DNA of 64,000 bases. Origin: Leptospira ainazelensis. Lineage in GTDB: Bacteria > Spirochaetota > Leptospiria > Leptospirales > Leptospiraceae. This document shows, piece after piece, positions 59,613 to 64,000 of this stretch. Position 1 is the first letter of the stretch; each line of letters starts with the position of its first letter. A program made the translations under genes and the position numbers. Where the stretch lies: positions 101,001 to 165,000 of the forward strand of contig NZ_JAFFPT010000025.1 of NCBI RefSeq assembly GCF_016918785.1, in the 5' to 3' direction. The notes under the pieces were generated by a model that saw only the letters and a program-made list of their open reading frames with translations, was not told the DNA's origin and ran no database searches.

Positions 59613-59925
59613 TTCGAAGACTTATTCAGTTTAAGCGGATCGTAAGTTGGGATTTTTTACGATAACTTTCGCTGATAAATTTGATTTTTACTTGAAAAAT
59701 GCGGCGGACGTTACGGTTTAATTGAAAGAGACAAAATTTGATTCATTCAAATCAAATGCGAAAAATACAAAAGATCTGAAAATGAAAAATTCTAATAAAT
59801 GAAGACCAACTCCTCAAAATGAGAGGACTTTTCACTAAAGTCTATTGCTATGGGCGATTTAGCCGTATCTACCGATCTACTATACGAAGTATATTAATTA
59901 TTCTTAATGGATTCAAGCAGAATTT
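59613..59925. other. Intergenic region, no gene seen
   Basis: A 313-base A+T-rich gap. A TCCTC/GAGGA mini-hairpin lies near 59811-59827 without a clear T run. I see no gene. Confidence 0.4.
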
Positions 59926-61149
59926 ATGAACCAAAAATCAGAAAATAAAAGAGAGGAAATTCCTCCTCTCAACGGCCTGAGGGCATTTGCAATTACCGCA
60001 GTCTTTGTGTATCACTACTATTTCTATTCCGGATACACAGCTGCGAATAAAAATTCCCTTCTGGACGGGTTTATAGCCATGCTCCATCATTTTGAAGTGA
60101 ATTTATTTTTTATCCTGAGCGGTTTTTTGATTTCAATGGCTCTTTGGAAAGAATGGTCTCAGAATGGGAAAATCAGATATCTGGATTTTTTCTTAAAACG
60201 AAATTACAGACTACTTCCAGTATATTATATTTTTATAACTCTTAGTTATTGGATCAATAAAGTCTCGTATTCTATGAGTCAAAAATGGGTCGCTAAAAAA
60301 GAATTATCAGTTCCGGAAAAATTAATGGCTTTAGGCGCGCTGGAAAATACGGATAATTTACTGGGAAACGCTTGGGCCGATTTCGTGCTTTTAGGAAATT
60401 ATTGGCGAGGGCCTAATATCCATACTTGGTTCCTTTCCATGATCGAGCAGTTTTATCTGATATTTCCTTTCTTTTGCGGCCTTATCTTATTCAAAAAGGA
60501 TTTTTTTACCAGGCAATGTATCCTTTGGGGATTATATTTAATACCCGGGTTGTTCCGAATTTGTATTTATCTTCTGCCGGATGTATTCGGAACCGATTAT
60601 GAAACCTTAGTTTTTCGTCCTACCCATACGAGAGGGGACTCGATTGTGATAGGGGTAATACTCATGGATTGGGTTGTTAATCGCAAAGACCAGCTCAAAG
60701 AGTATTTATCTGGAAATTTTATAAAATATTTTCTGATCTTTTTTCCCGTATTAATTCTGGCTTTAATTAATCTCAAAGGAGATCCGATCTATTCCTTCTT
60801 TTCCGGAACTGTAAGGTTTAATTTAATCGATGTCGTTTATATCTCGATCATTTTATCCGTTATTTTTTTTCCGGACACGTTTCTTGCGAAAGGGCTGAGT
60901 TTGAAATTCTTAACTCCGATTTCCAATTTGAGTTATACGATTTATATCTGGCACTTACTGCTTTCATTGATTTCATTCGGAGTATTAAAAATCGTAGTGC
61001 CGGATCTTTTTGAAACGGGGCTTATGTTTTTCGTTCTTAGTCTTTTTCTTGGATTTCTGTTTACGCTCGGGGTTTCTTGGCTGATTTTTAGATTTATAGA
61101 AGATCCTCTGAGTCGTATTTTTAAAAAATTCTTTCCGCCGGCATCTTAA
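59926..61149 (+). CDS. OafA/YrhL-type membrane acyltransferase
   Basis: A 407-residue acyltransferase-3 family enzyme with about ten membrane segments. Signature: [20 protein letters not shown] near the N-terminus, [18 protein letters not shown] and the later [13 protein letters not shown]. Relatives O-acetylate surface sugars or peptidoglycan and may act on lipopolysaccharide, which matters for Leptospira O-antigen; the target here is unknown. The C-terminus is a short basic tail. It stands alone between intergenic gaps. Codon use matches its neighbours. Confidence 0.9.
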   Translation: MNQKSENKREEIPPLNGLRAFAITAVFVYHYYFYSGYTAANKNSLLDGFIAMLHHFEVNLFFILSGFLISMALWKEWSQNGKIRYLDFFLKRNYRLLPVYYIFITLSYWINKVSYSMSQKWVAKKELSVPEKLMALGALENTDNLLGNAWADFVLLGNYWRGPNIHTWFLSMIEQFYLIFPFFCGLILFKKDFFTRQCILWGLYLIPGLFRICIYLLPDVFGTDYETLVFRPTHTRGDSIVIGVILMDWVVNRKDQLKEYLSGNFIKYFLIFFPVLILALINLKGDPIYSFFSGTVRFNLIDVVYISIILSVIFFPDTFLAKGLSLKFLTPISNLSYTIYIWHLLLSLISFGVLKIVVPDLFETGLMFFVLSLFLGFLFTLGVSWLIFRFIEDPLSRIFKKFFPPAS

Positions 61150-61305
61150 TGTTTGCCCATAGGAAATCGCTTTTCGTGTTTTGACACGGAGAGAATTTTG
61201 ATTGTTAAAAATCGTATCTCGAAAAATGAAAAATAAAATCAAAGATTGGGCAGTCTTTAACAAAGAATCCGAATTTGGTATTTCCGAAACCTGAGTTTTG
61301 ATACG

Positions 61306-62412
61306 ATGCCAGAATTATTAAAAAACCTATATTCCGATTCTGTTTTAAACAAAATCGCATTGTCCTTTTCTTCCGAATTTCCTTCCATTTCAGAGGAAGA
61401 ATGGATTAGAAGATTCAAACAAAAAGACTGGAATCGACTCGAACTCAAACAAAGGATTCGAAGAATCGCGGAAGTAATTTCCGAAGAACTTCCGAAACCT
61501 TTTCCAAAATCTCTCAAAACGCTCCTTACGATTACGGATACGATCGAAACCAGATTCACGGGGAAAGAAATTTTTCTTTCCATTTTTCTCGGAGACGTTG
61601 TTGAAATTCTCGGAATCGAACATCCGGAAGAATCGATGATCGCTTTTGAAAGAATCACAAAACTGATTTCCTGCGAATTTTCCATTCGTCCCTTTTTGAT
61701 CCGTCATCCCGAACTCACTTGGGCTAAGATGTCTGAATGGTCTCTTCATTCAGACCCGAATGTAAGAAGGTTATCATCGGAAGGAAGTCGTCCGAGGCTT
61801 CCTTGGGGGATGGGAGTTCCCGGTTTAAAAAAAGATCCCCAAAGAACGATTTCCATTCTTCAAAATTTAAAGGACGATCCGGACGAGGTTGTTCGAAGAA
61901 GTGTTGCCAATCACCTGAATGATATTTCTAAAGATCATCCCGATCTTGTCTTAGAAATTGCAGAGAGTTGGGTTGGAGCTACGAAAGAAAGGGATGCGTT
62001 GCTGAAACACGCACTTCGGGGGCTCTTAAAAAATGGAAATCAAAAAGCTCTGAAGATATTCGGATTCGGTTCGAAGGTAAATGCAAAAATTCTAAACTTA
62101 AAACTGAAATCAAAAAAGGTCAAAATCGGAGGGGAGCTTCTGTTTAGTTTTACCGCCGTTTTGGAAGAGAAAAAGAAAATGAAGCTTAGAATCGAATATA
62201 AAATCGAATACGCCAAAGCTTCCGGAAAAACCTCGAAAAAAGTTTTTCAAGTCGAGGAAAGATTTTTTGATTCAAAAAAATCCGTTGAATACGAACGAAA
62301 GCAGTCCTTTAAACAGATGACCACCCGAGTTCACATTCCCGGGAAACATTCTCTGGAGATTCATATCAACGGAGAGGCGAAAGCAAAAGTTGACTTTCAG
62401 GTTATCCGTTGA
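61306..62412 (+). CDS. DNA alkylation repair protein (AlkD-like HEAT repeats)
   Basis: A 368-residue protein. The first 240 residues are an AlkD-like HEAT-repeat fold: EEWIRRFKQKDWNRLELKQRIRRIAEVI, HPELTWAKMSEWSLHSDPNVRRLSSEGSRPRLPW, DPDEVVRRSVANHLNDISKDHP. The Asp/Arg/Trp DNA-contact residues of AlkD are in this region by pattern. The last 125 residues are a separate beta-rich domain with an Ig-like texture (ELLFSFTAVLEEKKKMKLRIEYKIEYAK). Such glycosylases remove alkylated bases. The added domain is typical of this subgroup. A hairpin terminator follows. Confidence 0.85.
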   Translation: MPELLKNLYSDSVLNKIALSFSSEFPSISEEEWIRRFKQKDWNRLELKQRIRRIAEVISEELPKPFPKSLKTLLTITDTIETRFTGKEIFLSIFLGDVVEILGIEHPEESMIAFERITKLISCEFSIRPFLIRHPELTWAKMSEWSLHSDPNVRRLSSEGSRPRLPWGMGVPGLKKDPQRTISILQNLKDDPDEVVRRSVANHLNDISKDHPDLVLEIAESWVGATKERDALLKHALRGLLKNGNQKALKIFGFGSKVNAKILNLKLKSKKVKIGGELLFSFTAVLEEKKKMKLRIEYKIEYAKASGKTSKKVFQVEERFFDSKKSVEYERKQSFKQMTTRVHIPGKHSLEIHINGEAKAKVDFQVIR

Positions 62413-62439
62413 TTCCGAAAAAATCTCTCGGAAATTTTT
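62413..62439 (+). terminator. Terminator after AlkD-like gene
   Basis: TTCCGA-N9-TCGGAA stem followed by a run of five Ts, immediately after the stop at 62412. Confidence 0.65.
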
Positions 62440-62576
62440 AGGCATTGAATTTACGAAAACTAAAATAGATCTTTTGCGCTTTGAGAATTCAATTCTAAAA
62501 TTTATGCGATATTACCCTTAGAATTCGGATGAAATTTTATCTCTTCCAGGATTCAAGGAATTGATAGAGCGAGTGT

Positions 62577-62738
62577 ATGCAAAAATTATAAAGTATTCTC
62601 ATTCTGTTGGTCTCAGCAAAGTTATTTGCAGAAACGAGGCAAATTATAGAAGGACGAATTTTTTGGTATCCGGTCGATGAGCTTCATTCTGCAAAGTTTA
62701 CGTTTGTTCAAGAATTCTACGCTAATAAAACGCCGTAG
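62577..62738 (+). pseudogene. Small secreted-protein ORF with in-frame stop at codon 5
   Basis: ATG 62577 starts a frame that meets TAA at 62589 but stays open for 48 further codons. The continuation ILILLVSAKLFAETRQII looks like the hydrophobic core and cleavage site of a signal peptide, followed by a short mature region (EGRIFWYPVDELHSAKFTF) up to TAG at 62738. Other frames here are not protein-like. It may be a nonsense-mutated gene, a remnant of a longer one, or start at an internal TTG. It runs into the 3' end of the convergent membrane gene. Confidence 0.45.
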
Positions 62739-63118
62739 AGGAGGATCAGAATTCCGATAAGATTGGTCGTAACTCCGATCGCTCCTAAAGATTTTCCTAA
62801 AATCGGGTTTTCTTGAAATTCATCCTTAATTCCTTGGAGCCAGTTTGCGGTATCTTTGAGCGCAAGAAAGAGCGAAGAGATCGCGAAAAAGGCCGCTCCA
62901 ATCAGTCCTAAGTTTTCGGACAAGTTTGCATAACGAAAGGCGATCAGCAATCCCAAAAGCATCGCGCCCTGCATAAGAGATCCGATATGTGCGGCTTGCA
63001 GATAACGAGAAGGAAATTCGGCCTTTTTTCTTGCGAGCGCGTAAGGAAAACCGGTAAGACTGCCATAGGCTAAATTCAAAACTCCGGCTAGGATGAGAAT
63101 CTTTTCGGAAAGAAGCAT
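62717..63118 (-). CDS. Small four-helix membrane protein, function unknown
   Basis: A 133-residue protein with about four hydrophobic segments (about 5-22, 42-62, 69-88 and 109-131). Short loops carry Lys/Arg (YALARKKAEFPSRYL). Many small inner-membrane proteins have this form and nothing identifies an activity. Its 3' end overlaps the broken ORF on the other strand by 22 bases. The start ATG 63118 has no strong ribosome site. Confidence 0.7.
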   Translation of the reverse strand: MLLSEKILILAGVLNLAYGSLTGFPYALARKKAEFPSRYLQAAHIGSLMQGAMLLGLLIAFRYANLSENLGLIGAAFFAISSLFLALKDTANWLQGIKDEFQENPILGKSLGAIGVTTNLIGILILLYGVLLA

Positions 63119-63498
63119 GAGACACCTCGTTAACGAAAGAAAATAGCAAACAACGTCGATTTAGTCTATTCATAAATTTTAAAGAAGATTCTAAATCCTT
63201 GAGTCTGTTTCTTAAAATTTAAACGGAAGTCGCGACCGAATGGTAAGAAAAACCACTTCTTTCGAAGAAATCGATCTCACGCATACCCAATCAAAGGAAG
63301 TCCAAGTTTGAAATAAACACCGGTTCCATTTTTTGACGAACCGGGAGATCGAAAAATAGATTCAGGAATTTGAGATTGTGTAGAGGGAAAGGGTAGCGGT
63401 TCATCAGAAAGAATCTTAACTTTTTCGATTTAAATAAAAAAAACCCCGCCGTTTCCGACAGGGTCTTAATAAAAAGAAAAAATAAGAATTCGATTCTC
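63119..63498. other. Intergenic region with terminator
   Basis: A 380-base A+T-rich gap. The terminator at 63435-63463 is near its right end. I see no gene. Confidence 0.4.
63435..63463 (-). terminator. Rho-independent terminator of the right-edge gene
   Basis: On the minus strand, CCCTGTCG-GAAA-CGGCGGGG forms an 8-bp stem (two wobble pairs) with a GAAA tetraloop, then an eight-base T run. It lies 35 bases after the stop at 63499. Confidence 0.9.
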
Positions 63499-63984
63499 TT
63501 ACTTTTTCTTACCTTTTACGGGAGCTGCGTCAAAAGTAGGAATGGACTTAGCGTCGTCTTCGACAAAATCCAAATATCCATTTTGTTTCAATTCCTCAAC
63601 GTCTTCCACCGATAGATCGAGATCGTCTAAGACAAGATTCGCATCGGTCAATAGTTGACCGAACGTCTCTGCATCGAAACGATTCATGATTTTGTCGGAT
63701 GTGAAGTAAGGTTTTAGAGCTTTCGCTTCTGCATACTTATCTTCAGTATTTTCTCCAATTCCCGGTATGAAAAATGTCATATAGGAAATATAGGCGTTAA
63801 GAAGATTGGATGGGTTTAAGTAGTCCACTTCTTCAGCAGGAATTACTTTTTCTACGGTTGCTTTTGATAGAACAGACCGAGCTTTTTCCGCCCTGCTTGA
63901 AAGTTTTCTGCTTTGTTTAAGAATTTGAATAGATCCGAATATGGAGTCACCCGTAAAAGAATAAACGAAAAGATTAAGAGGCAT
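63499..63984 (-). CDS. Hypothetical protein, no known domain
   Basis: A 161-residue protein; ATG 63984 has an AGGGGA ribosome site about 12 bases before. It has no signal peptide. The C-terminal part is acidic (DANLVLDDLDLSVEDVEELKQNGY) and ends in a Lys-rich tail (PVKGKKK). The middle holds the AYISYMTFFIPGIGENTEDKYAE stretch, mildly hydrophobic. It ends with a strong terminator. I do not recognise a family; composition and ribosome site support a real gene. It could be the last gene of an operon that continues past the window. Confidence 0.72.
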   Translation of the reverse strand: MPLNLFVYSFTGDSIFGSIQILKQSRKLSSRAEKARSVLSKATVEKVIPAEEVDYLNPSNLLNAYISYMTFFIPGIGENTEDKYAEAKALKPYFTSDKIMNRFDAETFGQLLTDANLVLDDLDLSVEDVEELKQNGYLDFVEDDAKSIPTFDAAPVKGKKK

Positions 63985-64000
63985 TAATATAATGTCCCCT

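Noticed and set aside
62589..62591. Read-through or recoding of the TAA at codon 5
   Set aside because: No sign of a recoding signal; a nonsense change or alternative start is simpler.

Overview
The window reads as chromosomal DNA of a Leptospira spirochaete, probably of the pathogenic clade. The evidence is convergent: a 5S rRNA gene stands alone with no 16S or 23S nearby; there is a DUF1554 lipoprotein of a type known mainly from Leptospira; lipoprotein signal peptides are frequent, with permissive lipoboxes; TTG start codons are common; base composition is A+T-rich with typical Leptospira codon use; and several small secreted proteins match nothing outside the genus that I recognise. The species call is an inference; I ran no search.

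Layout. 1-2038: molybdenum-cofactor genes (a 5'-cut moaC-moaB fusion, then moeA). 2079-8687: a hybrid histidine kinase, a GlpT-type transporter, a DUF1554/Calx-beta-like lipoprotein, inorganic pyrophosphatase and an LpxL-type acyltransferase. 9030-15643: queE with an unusual cysteine spacing, a large SNF2-type helicase that starts directly after it, pheT and a gamma-carbonic-anhydrase-like protein. 15693-21183: a lipoprotein, a cytochrome oxidase subunit IV, an ATP-grasp-like protein, exported or small unknowns and a UMF1 transporter. 21341-22877: a tight three-gene set (Bfd-like ferredoxin, RibD-type reductase, monofunctional transglycosylase). 23042-25969: a haem c lipoprotein, a PlsC-type acyltransferase, the lone 5S rRNA gene and a membrane protein. 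26305-31377: ppnP and the glycine cleavage operon gcvT-gcvH-gcvP. 31908-37358: a Cys-rich lipoprotein, two adjacent paralogous histidine kinases (one has lost domains) and an AraC-type regulator.

37632-45735: small metabolic and exported proteins (GFA, HbpS-like, DinB, GDPD), an old-yellow-enzyme gene divergent from a TetR regulator with paired operators, a DUF819 membrane protein and a DUF4846 protein. 45748-54291 is rich in regulators: a methyltransferase, a 7TM/LuxR-type pair around a perfect 20-bp palindrome, a broken protease gene, an OYE gene, a MarR regulator divergent from a membrane protein across two perfect palindromes, and a TetR unit whose operator recurs upstream of a DUF4442 gene. 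54468-63984: a ceramidase-like lipoprotein, a medium-chain dehydrogenase, ispA-tlyA, an OafA-type acyltransferase, an AlkD-like HEAT protein, a broken small secreted ORF, a small membrane protein and an unknown protein.

Most of the window is housekeeping genome with no phage, insertion sequence, CRISPR array or tRNA that I could see. The best discovery leads are the three local regulator-operator circuits between 42.6 and 54.3 kb, the 7TM/LuxR pair, the QueE variant, the ATP-grasp-like protein and the ceramidase-like lipoprotein.
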